Part shown: one piece after another, positions 36,251 to 49,769 of the stretch
Numbering within the stretch: position 1 is the first letter of the stretch
How the letters are laid out: each line of letters starts with the position of its first letter
Assembly (NCBI RefSeq): GCF_949628215.1
Contig: NC_134311.1
Span: 15,562,582-15,626,581 of the forward strand
Length of the DNA: 64,000 nt
Origin: Phalacrocorax aristotelis
Taxonomy: Eukaryota; Chordata; Aves; Suliformes; Phalacrocoracidae
Reading direction: 5' to 3'
The notes under the pieces: model-generated
Database searches by the model: none
Told to the model about the DNA's origin: nothing
The model's input: the letters and a program-made list of their open reading frames with translations, nothing else
Made by a program: the position numbers and the translations under genes

Positions 36251-39200
36251 GTTTTCATCGCGTAAAAATGTATTGGGGTGAAAGCTGTGCGTGGGTTTCT
36301 GTTCGGGCGAACCTCACCGCCTGTCTTCCCTCTGTCGCTCTTCCCGGGCAGCGGGGCGGTCTTCTGCTTTCTTTCAGAAATATTTTTGCTTTTGCCAGAG
36401 TGAGCCGTCGTCCTCGTCAGGGTTGTGCTCGAGCACGCACAAAACGGGTCTGTAGCTCTCGAGGCAGAGGCAAGAAGCCTGGTAACGCAGCTGAGTTCGC
36501 ACGGGGCTGGTAAAAGACAAATTTTTCTCAGATAACTTGAGTTCGGTTTTGAAATGCTACTAACAAAAATTCTGCCACTAAAATCAGTTTGTATCTTATT
36601 GACATACTGCTGTTTAAATAAGAGAGATCATGGTTCAGTGTGGGCTTTTCCTTTTAGAAAACTGGATGGTCAGGCTTTCCGTGCTGGAGGCCTGCGTGTC
36701 TCTAGAGGTGCATCTTCGCAGTCTTCCTTGACCACATGTATGCACTCGTAGAGCAAAACGCAGTCCCAATGAGGTTCAGCCCTGCACGTGTCTCGTTTCA
36801 GTTATGCTCCTTTGCAGATTATTTCACTTAACTGACTAGCGAAACTACTCACGTTACAAACTGCCCGGTCAAAACTTCTCCGAGCAGTTGCATACGCCAG
36901 ATGAGGAGCTGTTGGTTGTGCTTGCTGGCTGACTGCTGCCAGCTCTGCTTATCTCTTGTCAGCTCTAAATAGGAAATTTGCTTTGAAAGAGTGATGAAAG
37001 CAAAGTGCTTGCAGCCCTTGCAACAGCAGACCAGCCCTTCAGTTGCCACAGACCACAGGTCTGGTCTGAAAAGCGCTGCTGGCCTGAGTCTAATCGCTTG
37101 TGGTCATTGCTGCGAGAGTCAGAGTTACCGTTAGTTATTGGCAGACCCGAGGCAGGTATTGCAGGGGCAGCACGGGTCAGGCTGTGCTGTACCTGTAAAG
37201 GCACCATGCCTAGATGGAGTCCTCACCCTGCACACCTTTCCTGGTCCCGTGGTGGGAAGCACGTTAGATTAGATGGACATTGTTAAAAAAAATAGGAAAA
37301 GCTATTGACACTATGTATTGCTTATAACTCTTCCATATAATGGCTTTTGGTGGGAATCTCTTTTTCTTTGTGGTGGAAGTTTCTGATTATTATTTCTACC
37401 TTGCAGTGATTAATGAGCATTTTAATCAACCTAGGATACAGTGCAAGTCTGAGCTATTATAACTTGAAATTAGGCTGAATGCGTTCCCTTCCTCATCATG
37501 CTAGTTATGTTGTTGCGATGAATTAACAGGGCAATAATGTAACATCATGTGTTTGCAGACCTCAAAGTTTTAACTTAAACAAGCACATGATGTGTGTACT
37601 GTATGTTACAGGAACAGGATACATTTTTACCTTCTCATTTGAAAACTTAAAATGAGGAGGAAAAAACATCCTCACGGGAATGAGCTACTCAGGTATTAGG
37701 AGAAGGTGCTTGGATGTTCCTCCTGCTTCATCCCAGAAGTCTGTTTTCTAAGGGGTGGGAATCATCTGCTGCCTGTCAAATAAACCACATTAAAGTTTCC
37801 TGAGGCTCTAAACAGGAATTGTTAGGGGAGAAGAAAAATGCAGAGATGAAGAGTTTTGCGGTGGAAGGAGGTCCAAGACCTTTATTTGGAAGACAAAATT
37901 TAGTGAACTTGTAACATGCTCAGAAGCAGGAAGAAGGAACTAAAATGTTCTAGCACATTTACATACTACTTCTTATTTCACCTGGAAGGAAATTTCACAT
38001 GGAACATTATCAAATGTAAACAGTAGTTGGTCTGAGAGAAGTTACATCTTTATGATGAATTTTCTTCCAGGTTGCAGATGTTCACTCTTGAGTTTACCTC
38101 TTAATAGAAGTTTTGGCCTAGAATTTGCCTTTAATTTTTTAATTAATTCTTATACATGAACTGTAAAAAGATTAACAAAAGGTCACCCAGTGATATTTGT
38201 CATGATCTTAACATTGGATATATCCACTTAAATTACCTGCTTCATCTAGATGGTAGGTAATATGTTTTTCATAGTTTTTACTGTATTTACTGTACTAGCA
38301 GCCTTGACTACTGGCTGGGTAAATTCAGTTTATAAGTTCTTACATCACTGAGATACAATACAAGGCATTTGGACTGTACTTTGCTTCCTTTCTTTTTTCT
38401 TTTTCCTTTGTTGTTTTTTTTTTAAATCCTTTGTAGGTATGTTTCTTGCCATTTCTTGTATATTCCCACCTTTAGGTAAGTCATTTGAACTACTTTCATC
38501 CTCCCCCACTGATAAATTTCTTATACTTGTTCAATTTAGGTTTCGTGGATCAGATCGATCTGATGAAAAAAACTAAAATTTAACTGAAAATTAGCTATAT
38601 AGGAAAATTTTCTCACAGGGAAAGTATATCTGGTATACAATAGATCTTGAACAACCATCAAGCCATATTCCAGTGATATGTATCTCAATTTAACAGATTC
38701 CAGTTCTCTTGTCTGCTGTTTGGAGTATCGACACACAGCACAGCGTGCTCAAGAAGCTGGTGATTTAATGGCAAAGTAACTTTAGGGCTTTTCAAGGTTG
38801 GTTTGGGGTGGTTTTTTTTTTTTGTGCCTGTGTGCTCACAGCCATGATCAGCCATCTTGTCTATTTGATATGTAATAAAAATGTCTGCAACATTTTTCAA
38901 CTGTGATGTAGTGGAAAATCTAGTCCTCTTTATTTGAGACTGGCTTCATAATCAAAGAAAGTGAGTATCGCTTGAAATTAGTTACGGGGCTTTTTTTTCC
39001 TTATGCCTCCAGCATCTTCAGATCATAAGACCCAGAATAAATGTTTTGTGTGGTCAAGTAGAAGTTAAGATGGCATTTTGTCAGTTAAGCAAGCAAGCAA
39101 GAAGTTTCACTTGGCACTTTTACACTCTTTCTCAAGTGATGCTTTGCTCAAACCAGAATTTCATTTTTTAACTTGAAGAGAGGCTGACCTCACCCCCACT

Positions 39201-42200
39201 GAGAAGTGAGCTCCTTGCCCTGAGACTGAGGTACATAATTTGCAGAACAGTAGCGCATGCCCGTTTCATTAGCATCTCTAACGTGTCTCAAAAGAAGAAG
39301 AGTACAGAATACACGATTTAAATTAGAAGCTGATAATCATGTGCTTCAGGTGCTGTTTTCTGAACTGATCATTGAAAGTGTTGCTTGGAGCCAAAACATC
39401 ACTTCTTTCTTTTTCTTTGTTTCACTGTGGTGGTTCCTGGGATCCCTGCAGCAGCTTTGAATTTAGTAAGGCACGTGTGTGAGATGGAGTGTCAAACAAA
39501 ATACATACCCTTTAAATGATGCAAGTTAAAGCTATTCTTTAATTTCAATGCTGTTTTTGTTTAGAAACCCAGATGCTGAAAAGTAAGTGTCTCAGCTCTT
39601 GAGCAAACCTTACAGCGACTACATGCCTTTTAGGTGATAAAACCATTAGCTGGTGTTGGTAAGTTAATAAGATGTATGTTGAGGATTAAATCCAGCAGAT
39701 AACAGTACCAAAATCTGCATTTCTTTCAATGCTTTCTCATTAAGTAAATGCGTATTTCCTAATAGGTGCATTTTAGTATTAAGTATGCCTGGCTTAATCC
39801 AAGATCACATTTTGCTTACAGAAATAGGGTTGGGTATTATTAAATATCTGGTTTTGTAGTTCAGTTTATATTACAGGATCAACAAAACTAGACACGTTAA
39901 AACCCAGCATTTTCTTCTAATTTATGGAGTAATTCAGGGAAGAATACTGCAGCGTTACCCTACAGAAATCAGGCTGGGTGCAGCTGATGATGATGGGAGT
40001 TATTTGGATACCTGTCTGACCATGAGTGATAGTTGTTAAATCATCTGCAGGAGGTGTGTCAGAGCAATGAGCTAGGCTTTCTACATCTGCAGCAGAATAT
40101 TTGGCTCATTTCGTGTCCATGTCTGGAGGCCCTAGAATTCAGAATGAACTGGTGACGATGTTTCGCATATGAATTTGATATTTATTACCTGGATCAATAG
40201 CTAAATTTTTATTGTGTGATGTGGCTGGTGTTCAATAGTTGAAGATTTTACATGCTTACTTTCTTTTAGTATCTTCATATGATATTTTTAATCTAACTCT
40301 GCTAATCATATATTTAAGACAATATGGTTTTTCTTGTTTGGTGCTTTGTCTGCAGAAGTTACTGGGGCTCAGGTATGTTCAGGATTGGCTGTCCTAAATA
40401 GCTGTACAGAAGTAAAATATGTAACTATAGTCCATGATGTTTCTCTGTGTAGCAAGTATGTGTAAAAGGATAGAATATATTAAACTGTAAGCTGATGGGA
40501 AGTGGGGAAATAAGCTCTAAACTGAAAAAGTATACCTGCACGTGGTTATCTTCAAACATGTTTGTCTCTTGACAAGCTCTCACTATCAATTTCTATTGAA
40601 GTAGAATACCTGATTTGTGAAGGAAATAAAAAACCTGTAGTTACCTCTAACTGATTTTTCAGGCCCTCTGCCCTATCCAGCATATATACGACACACAGAT
40701 AATGTAATAAATTTAGCTATCTTGAAAGGCATTTTAAGTATTAAAGTAATAAGTGATCCAGGAAGGCAAAGAAAATCTTTCATCTGCTAGGGGAAAAAAA
40801 TGTTTAAGAAGGAAGTAGTAATTTTATTTGAAGACATGCTGAAGTGGAGTTTATCAAACAAAATGTGACCACATTTCAGTGATTCAACGAGAAATATGAT
40901 GTCTGTAACCACTCTGATTCTCCATGAAGATGAATTTCCCTTTAGTTTCTAGCTGAAATAAGTTGTTTTGGACCCAATTCCCATATAGCAGTGTTGGCCA
41001 CTTCCAATTTGATGGGTAGTAGTGAGCTATCAAAAGTATGTTGGCATTACTGCAGAATATTATACTTGCCTGAAGAACTTATCTTACCTACAAGTACAGT
41101 GAAGTTCTGGAATTTAATCTGGAAATAGTAAAAAAGATACTAGAAGTAGTTTTCAGGTGATGAGAAGCATTCTCTGTCAGAAGTCTGTTGGATGGGTATG
41201 CTAGCTAGCACTCCAGGCATAAACACATCGCTGCTGTCACTCAGTCCCGAAAGAAACAAAACCTTAACTTCCTGCCTTCACCAGTTCCGCAGAGGCCTAA
41301 GACATAACCAAGTCATTGGTGTCACTGGACATAAGTAGCTAAATGCTAAGATGTGATTCAACTTCTTTGTTACAACATCCAAAGTACGTAACTGCCTCTT
41401 GACATTTTAGTGCTATTTTTATACAAATAGTTATGAAGGGGGTTTTGGTGCTGCTTTGCTTTGAGGAACAAAGAGGAAGTTGCTGCTATGTTAATTACTA
41501 TTAATAAAGCATCACAGTTCTCTATGAAGCAGTCAGTTTTTAAAGCTCTCTGGTATGTTGTGGTTAACTAATATGAAAAAGGTAGCTAAAACTTACCTCC
41601 ATCTTTCCCAAAATATTGGGTATATTTTTGGATTATTTAGATAGCGTGGTTTCAGAATGTTGTACAAAAGTACTAGCTGGTACTGGAAGGTACCTGTGAC
41701 TTTGTGACTCATCTGCTGCAGAAGGTACTCTCCAAGTGGTGAGTATGCGCAGGCATAAAAAAACCTAGGTAAGGTAAGTCTACTTAAATAGGCTTGTAAT
41801 TAAGCCCTGATTGCTGAGCCAATTTAGCATATTCAGAATGAGATATGTGTTTATTTATGATAGTCTTCTACCAAAAAGTGGAAGGATATTTGTTTTGTAT
41901 ATTTGCTTCGTGTATTTTCTTTAGTGTATTAAAATAATTTTCAAGTCCTGTGGTGGAACCGTTGTCCACATTCACCTCATCCCACATCTCTCCTCCTCAG
42001 CTGGGAATGCAAACTGCATTTTATCAGCTGCCCCTCAGCTGAATTTTGTATTTCGTATTTCCTCACAAGGTGAAACAAAAATCAACAGAAATTGTTCAGC
42101 AATTTTTTTTCTTTTAAATTCCAGCTCATATTTGTGTTTTGGAGTCAATAAATGTTGATATTAAGATTTTAACTAATTGTGCTGTGTATAATACTGTCTT

Positions 42201-42821
42201 TATGAACTACTAACTGCAGAATTGTTTTATTTTCTTAAAAAAATCCCCTCTGAGGATATCTTGCCAACCTACTCAGAGCTTTGTCGTTGATATATTTTAA
42301 TTATTGAGTTTATATAAAGGAAAATAATTTGCTACTCTTGGGCCTTCAATTTGTAGTGTTCGGGATTCCAGACATAAAACCTGTCTCTTGAGTAGTCTAG
42401 ACGTGGCCTTATTTATGGTATTGCTAGCACTGTTAGCTGTGTTATCATTTTGGCATGATTGGAATGATTTTGTAAACAGCTAAGGGGGGTTTAGTGGCAT
42501 GTGGAATGTAATTATGCTTTTTATAAGATTAAAAAGTAGAAGCCTTTTGCATAAGATACAGGGAAGAAAAGAAGAATATAAATAAAGGGTAGAGCAAGAG
42601 ATACAAAGCTGAGCTTATTTTAGAAGCCTTGAAGTTTGCTTAAGTGTTCAAAATTTTGCAAGTCAAGTTAGAAGAAAGCAGTTGATACCCTTTGTCTTTA
42701 GCTGTTGAGTTATGGCTATTATTTCAGTGAAATATGCAATAATACAGCTTAAGGATTTTTTTGTATTTGTGCTGTTTTTGACAATTTTGTATAACAAAAA
42801 TTAGCAGCTCATTTTTGTTTT
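35844..42821 (+). other. Presumed TNFAIP8 first intron, proximal part
   Basis: GC-rich for the first few hundred bases, then AT-rich. No CR1, LTR or coding exon recognised from 36.5 to 42.8 kb. Confidence 0.4.
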
Positions 42822-43494
42822 ACCTGGGGGTGTTGGCTGACAGCCGGCTGCACATGAGCCAGCAGTGTGCCCAGGTGGCCAAGAAGGCCAACAGCATCTG
42901 GCCTGTATCAGCAACAGTGTGGCCAGCAGGAGCAGGGAGGTAGGTGATCGTGCCCCTGTACTCAGCACTGGTGAGGCCACACCTTGAATATTGTGTTCAG
43001 TTTTGGGCCCCTCAGGACAAGAAGGACACTGAGGTGCTGGAGTATGTCCAGAGAAGGGCAATGAAGCTGGCGAAGGGTCTGGAGAGCAAATCTTATGAGG
43101 AGACGTTGAAGGAACTGTGGTTGTTTGGTGTGGAGAAGAGGAGGCTGAGGGGAGACCTTATCCCTCTGTACAGCTGCCTGAAAGGAGGTTGTAGCGAGGT
43201 GGGTGTTGGTCTCTTCTCCCAGGTCACTAGCGATAGAATGAGAGAAAATGGTTTCAAGGTGCATCAGGGGAGGTTTAGATTGGATATCAGGAAAAATTTC
43301 TTCACTGAAAGAGTGGTCAGGCATTGGAACAGGCTGCCTCAAGAGGTGGTGGAGTCACCGTCCCTGGAGGTATCTAAACGATGTGTAGATGTGGCACTTC
43401 AGGACATGGTTTAGGAGACATGGTAGTGTTGGGTTGACGGTTGGACTTGGTGATCCGAGAGGTCTTTTCCAGCCTCAATGATTCTATGATTTTA
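42822..43494 (+). repeat. CR1 LINE, about 670 nt
   Basis: CCTGGGGGTGTTGGCTGACA, GAGCCAGCAGTGTGCCCAGG, GGTGAGGCCACACCTTGAAT and the tail TTCCAGCCTCAATGATTCTA mark a CR1 3' end. A stretch of the RT C-terminus remains open for 156 codons (42944-43414, [16 protein letters not shown]), so this is a relatively young copy. 5' truncated and not functional. Confidence 0.95.
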
Positions 43495-46400
43495 ATGTTA
43501 ACCTTGTGATGCAGACTGACTCTCTTGCAAAGACCTAAAGGACAGATCTGCATCGGTGGGATAACAGGTTTGATATTTCCTATTTTCCACCCCATAACTA
43601 CTTACAAGTTAATAAAAGCAATTATATAAAATACATGAGGTTCATTTGTAGGGGTATTTCCTGCTGAAGTCTCAGGTGGATTCAGGATGAGCGTAGCAAA
43701 ATTTTTCTGAACATCTTCCTGGGTTTCCACCAAGTTCAGAATAATTCAAAAACTCTGAGTGGAAGCTAATGGTTTTTCTCTGTTTGACTACAGTTTTCTT
43801 TTCTTGTATCACTAAGTAATATTTAATGTTAGTAATAATGTGGATAAATTACAGAATGCTTTAGCCACCTCTCTGATGAAATCATGACATAAGATAATAC
43901 AGATCTGTTACTGTAAATGGTAGAATGTGAATCTTGATACTTTTTTTTAGCTACCAGCCCTTTTTTTTTTCCCCAGTAGCTGACAACTTATTAATATGTG
44001 GAATTGTTTCTCATTTGAAGATGTCATTCTAGAAATGGTTTATATGCTACTTCTTTATTTCCTTGAATTTCATATCAAGGTCTTATCTGCTACTTTATGT
44101 GAATTCAATTGATTATTTCCAGGCACATCCACTTAATTCGTTGTCCATTAAAATGTTTGTTGTAGTACTTTAGTGTATTAAATTAACCTCATGTTAAAGA
44201 AATCTGTAAATCCATTTTTGCTTGGAGCTTTTGAAAAACTATTGAAAGTTGCATGTAGCATTGAATAATAGTGGAAATGTGATTAACCTTTGAATTGTAG
44301 AGAAATCTCTGTAATCCAAGCTATGAATTTGTATTGTACTGCTCTGCAAAACACCGCACTGGCCAATGATGCAGAAAGTATGCTGACCGCAACCAAATGC
44401 TTTTGTGCAGATTTGCTAGCAGTAGTTGCTGTACAAGTAGTTTTGAATAGGCAGGTGGGTAGTTTAGAGTCACTTGAAGTGCGCACTTCTTTGTTAATAC
44501 CAGGAGGATAACTGTGGAATAGATGAGGAGGCATACTGAACATGAAGTCAGTGATAGGAAAAAAATACTGTGTGCATTTTTATTTATTTACTCCTGCAAG
44601 GTGTTCAAATGTAATCTCAGATGATTGGCAGTTTATAAATTTCTTCCGCTTCAGATGTTAAGCTGGATAGGATAGAGTACTGGAAGTCTGGATTAGTATA
44701 AAAAGATCAGTTTGTTGAAAGCACGTTCTAGGTGACATCAGAAGATGAATAGCACAGGACATGCCCTTACTGTTAATTGCAGTTTGTACAGTGCTGTCCA
44801 TCTCATCCAGCATCCCTAAACACTGGTTGTTTGCCTGTGTTTTCCAACAAGCTTTGTGTAAGTTATTTTTTGTTACCCATAGTTTTTTAGAACTTTAGTA
44901 TTTCAGCATGCTCATTTTCTAATCACTTCCTTTAAAATTTAAGACCTTTAAAAAATAAACCCCATGTTGTGTAAAGAGCTACCATATTTGCTTTACAACA
45001 GCTACCCAGTTCCACATATCAAGCCAGGTATTTAGTTGCAGTGATCATGTAGAACATGGTGTATTGAAAACATTTTCAGAATCTTTGGGTCCAACTGATG
45101 GGAAGTCAGCAATTGAGACTTATAAAACCTGCAAGGGCTTAAGAGCGGAGTGTGTGCTGCTGTTAGGTACACAAGAAACCATGTGACAAAACTGGCCCTA
45201 TTTTCTGCTCAAGCACAAAAGGTGTGTAGGTGACTGAGTTTGGAGAATGAGAGCGTGTCATTACAATAGACTTCGAAATTTAGTTTTAAAATGGTAGGAA
45301 AGCAGACTTCTCTACTAGCCAAGCTTAAACTCCGGATTCACCATCTAACAGTCTGTTAGTTTTACAACTGTATGTGAGAAAAGTAATGCAAGAGTCCACA
45401 GCTAAAAATGCAGTTATGACCGATTTCACCTTTATTGGCCTTACAACCATGTTCTTTAAAAAATGAATAGTTACAGCACAAACCTGTGTCTTGATGGCAA
45501 TAAATACATTGATGGAGAAGAATGGCAATTAACAAATAGGCAAAGCGATAATTAGCTAGGAGGAAGAAATTCAGAAGTTGATCAAATACTGGGATTGGGA
45601 TAAGGAGATGTTCGTTTAAGCTCCTTGAGACACCTTGAGATCAAAAACAAAGGACTGAAAATAAAACTTTATGTATGGGGTTTTGGGGGACTTTTTTTCT
45701 ATTATGAAGAGCTGAATAACACCGTAATAAAGTAACCTAAAACTAATCAAAAACATTTGACAACAGTGCCAGGTGGAAGAGAGGTCTTTTTCAAAGCCTC
45801 TTCATGCTTCAGAAGTGGTTTAGATACCCAGTGTAACAGTCTGAAACTATCTGACAGTGCAGGTTTTTTTTCTGTGCTCAGTGAACTAATGGCTTGCCAT
45901 GAGAAAGTGGTAGAATCGGTGAACTAAAGCTTTTCTAGTAATTATTTCTGGTTTGGGTAGATATGAATTGAAACACTTCAGGGAATTTCACTGCAGTAAA
46001 AATGTGTTGAAGGCTTGTTGGCTTTAAGGCACACACTTGCATCAAGAGAAGCTGGCAGGCCCCATCTGTACCATTAATTGAAGCTCATAACTGGGGCATG
46101 GCTCCTCATGAGGGTAGAAAACCTGTGTGGTGCCTTGGACCACAAGGATGTGTGGAGCAGAAGCACCTGGTGTGCCGTAACTGTTGTGGGCAGCCCTTGT
46201 CTTCTGGGGGTGGCCTGCAGTGAGCTGGCACATCACATAAAGTGCCTTGCAAAGCCCTCACATGTCAGAAGATTGTAGCCATCTGCCTGGAGTAACCATC
46301 CACCTTCAGTAATGCTCCGCTATCAGACGGGGGTATTTGTGTTTCCTGTATTCAGGCAGGTGACCAAGTACAAATCTTCCACGGTTATGCTGCACAAGTG

Positions 46401-48532
46401 AGGGAAGTAAACATTTTGCCTGTTGATATTACACAGACAGCATGAAGAGCAGTGACCATTGCTTAATTACCTCAGCCCAGGTAAATTCAACTGAAGTTCC
46501 CTCAAGGGCAATGCCACGTACTGTGCCTGACTAATTTGGGGGCAATTTGTTCAGGTGCTTAGTGTTACTGCAATGTAGCCCTGAAAACAACATGCCTTAA
46601 GCTTCTTTATACATGAAACAAGGCAGTATTGTAATTATGTTTTTCAGGCTATGGAGCTTCCACAACTCCTGTTGCTTCCAGCTTCTGGGACTCTCAACAT
46701 GTGCCCAGTCCACAGCAGAGCACAGTGCCAGGTGATCATGTCCCAGGTGTTATGCTCCTGTATCTGAAAACTTCGGCTGAATACAGTTAGCACTGAAATA
46801 GGAAACAGCTAGTTTTTATGAACATGATTACTGTGCAGCAGTTACTCTGTAATACTTAATGCATGGCAGCTTATAGCAAAGCTAACTCCTATTTTGGATC
46901 TAATCTTGAAATGAAACTTTCAAGGCAAGACTGTTTTGAGGGAATAAAAGTAAACTGCTTCAAAAACATAACCTCTTTTTTCTTTGCTTTAAAATTATTT
47001 CAAGGTGTGGTATTTAAGCATAATTTAATTTTAGCTATAAATAGTCATTGACAGAGCAGTTCTGATACTTAAAATGGGAATCGTGAGGCTGTTCACAACT
47101 CGGTGTAGTTTAAACAAAAAGTTAGAGCAATGATATTTTGGCAGCCCAGATTAACAACTGGGAGAAAATGGGAAAATAAACTAATGAAGTTATTCTAACA
47201 TAAGCTAGTGAAATAAGAAAATGAAATTAAAAAACTGTGGAAAGACTTCAGGCAATAACTTGCCTGCTCCCTTAGCATCTTCTTTCTTTTTTTCAGTGCT
47301 GTAAAGGAAGTAAACTAATTCATTTTACACCCATTCATTCTTGTAGTACCTCTGGCACTATACATGTACATGCATACATATAAATCTTTACTCTGACTAG
47401 CAAGTTTTGCAGTTCCTCTTTGTATGCAGTTCCTCTTTGTACGATCCTTCCATGCAGGACTAGTACTAGATACTTCTTTCCTGTGCTACTCTTCTCCAGA
47501 AAATCCCTGGAGATACTTAAGTAGCGTAAGATGAAAGCAGCCTGAGATGACACAGTAAGAAATAATTGTCGCAGAAGGAAAATAGGTTCCTCTGTGTACA
47601 CAAAATCTTTTATTGACAGTAGAGATGTGTAAGTGAATCATTGCTGGTGACTATAGAACTGGTTGTGTGATCCAGGGTAGATAAGTTTACAGATGTTAGT
47701 GTTGTCTGTTTTGAACAAATCTAAACCAAGCCAAAAAGAGTCTGGTGGAGGAAAGCATTCTCTGTGAAATTTTAAGGTCACTTTGCTCAACATGAGTGGA
47801 TAAGTCCAGACTTTTCTGTTTGGATAAAACTTCCTTCTTCATTGCTAAATAGAAACACTTGATTTCTATTGTGTTTTGCAGTCATTTAGATGAAGACTTC
47901 TCCGAAACTGGTAATATTTCATCATGAGTTTAATTTGAGATAGTTTTCTTACTTAACACACATCCATTTTAATACGCAGTTTTAGAGGTAATTCTTCTAA
48001 AGCTAAACCTTGTTATACACAGGAGTGTCTCAGACACCTGGTTTTAATGATTGCTTATTGAATTGATTCATTAAATGCAAGGTGCTTTAAAAGTTATCTT
48101 TCTCCCCATGAATCATATATCTTCTCTTGAATTTTTTTTTTGCACAGTGCCAAATCCAGCCAGGCTTCTCTAAATTTCTCTGTAACAGCTGCACGTAAAT
48201 CAGTTAAGTGTAGTATGTCTGAACAGTGTTCTCCTCTGCATTAATAACACACAGAAATTACTGTGATTAAAGCTTTTCAGTGCTTGGGACCATAAGTTAA
48301 ATTGCTTTTTGAAAACGGATATCTTTTTCCCCTTGTTCTTTCAGCATATTACTATAGAACTGAAGAAAGTGGCTCAAGATATTCAGAACTTCTTTTTCAT
48401 TCTTAAGTCTTTAAATATTTTTTTAGCAAATCTTTAACCCTGAATTTTCATGGGAGATGCCTAGTATAGAGATAATAGCAGCATCCTATCATTCTATTTT
48501 TTTTTCCTTGATTGGGTGCTCCCATTTTTATC
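43495..48532. other. Noncoding, no recognised gene
   Basis: AT-rich with a more GC-rich patch at about 46030-46340. A 17-bp tandem unit lies at 47408-47441. No known repeat family or exon could be assigned. Confidence 0.4.
47408..47441 (+). repeat. 17-bp perfect tandem duplication
   Basis: TGCAGTTCCTCTTTGTA occurs twice back to back without a mismatch, suggesting a recent slippage event. Confidence 0.9.
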
Positions 48533-49202
48533 AGAACCATAGAATTGTTTGGATTGGAAAGGGCTTTCAAAGATCATCTAGGTCCAGCCATGTCCCCTGC
48601 CATTGGCAAGAACATGTTTCACTAGGTCAGGTTGCTCTCAAAGCCCCATCCAACCTGACCTTGAACACTTCCAAGGATGCGGCATCCACAGCTTCTCTGG
48701 GAAACCTGTCCCAGCATCTCACCCTCATTGTAAAAAATGTCTTCCTTAGATCTAATTTAAACCTACAGTCTCTCAGTTTAAAACTGTTACCCCTTGTCTG
48801 ATCACTAAAAGCTCTGGTAATAAGTCTCCCTCTGTCTTTTAAGCCCCCTTGTAGTATTTAAACAGTGCAAAAAGTTTTCTCCGGAACCTTCTCTTCTCCA
48901 AGCTAAACAACCCCAACTCTCTCAGCTTTTTGTCATAGGAGAGGTGTTCCAGCCCCCTGATTGTTTTTGTGGCCCTGCTCAGGACCCACTCCAACAGGTC
49001 CATGTCTCTCATACTGGGGGCCCCAGAGCTGGATGCGATACTCCAGGTGGGGTCTCATGAGAATGAATTAGAAGGGCAGAATCACCTCCCTTGACCTCCT
49101 GGCTACCCTTCCTTTTATGCTGCAAGGGGTGCCATTGGCTTTCTGGGCTGCAAGTGCACATTTCTGGCTCACATCCAATTTTTCATCCACCAGTACCCCT
49201 AG
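48533..49202 (-). repeat. CR1 LINE, minus strand (copy A of a tandem pair)
   Basis: Reads on the minus strand as the last ~670 nt of CR1: 3' tail complement at CATAGAATTGTTTGGATTGG, then complements of CCATCCAACCTGACCTTGAA and GGTGGGGTCTCATGAGAATG. Its 5' break at 49202 abuts the tail of a second CR1. Similar in type to the 13.7-kb copy. Confidence 0.92.
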
Positions 49203-49769
49203 AATCACAGAAGGCAGGGGCTGAAAGGGACCTCTGGAGATCATCTTGTCCAACCCCCTGCTTGAGCAGGCACACCCAGAGCAGGGGACACAGGAACGCA
49301 TCCACGCGGGTTTTGGGGAGGGAGACTCCACACCCTCCCTGGGCAGCCTGCTCCACTGCTCTGTCACCCTCACAGAAAAGTAGTTTTTCCTCATATTGAG
49401 GTGGAACTTCCTGTATTCCAACTTGTGCCCATTGCCCCTTGTCCTGTCATTGGGTACCACTGAAAAGAGTCCAGTCCCATCATCCTGACACCTGCCGTTT
49501 AGCTATTTATAGGTATTGATGAAATCCCCCCCTCAGTCTTCTCTCCTCCAGGCTAAACAAGCCCAAGTCTCTCAGCCTTTTCTCATATGGGAGATGCTCC
49601 AATCCCCTCATCACCTTGGTAGCTCTCCGCTGGACTCGCTCAAGCAGTTCCACATCCTTCTTAAATTGGGGGGCCCAGAACTGGACGCAGTACTCAAAAT
49701 GTGGCCCCACTAGGGCCAGCAGAGTAGGCTAGTAGAGGGGGAGGATAACCTGTCTTGATCCGCTAAGTA
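49203..49769 (-). repeat. CR1 LINE, minus strand (copy B of a tandem pair)
   Basis: Minus-strand CR1 of a different subfamily: AGAATCACAGAAGGCAGGGG, GGACCTCTGGAGATCATCTT, AGGTGGAACTTCCTGTATTC and GGGGCCCAGAACTGGACGCA region. Ends near GGGGGAGGATAACCTG. RT relic [15 protein letters not shown] is still readable. Lies head to tail with copy A. Confidence 0.92.

Noticed and set aside
35430..36281. 283-codon open frame and overlapping long frames on both strands in the CpG island
   Set aside because: Pro/Gly/Arg/Ala-rich translation in all frames is the usual result of high GC content with few stop codons; no domain and no initiation context.
42944..43414. 156-codon frame resembling reverse transcriptase end
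   Set aside because: It is the C-terminal relic of a 5'-truncated CR1, not an independent gene.
44290..44543. Overlapping 73- and 86-codon frames
   Set aside because: No motif, no splice context, length expected by chance.
46662..46745. Exon-like segment with TTTTTCAG acceptor and CCAG|GTGATC donor
   Set aside because: No recognisable product and no partner exon; could at most be an untranslated alternative exon, which the sequence cannot show.
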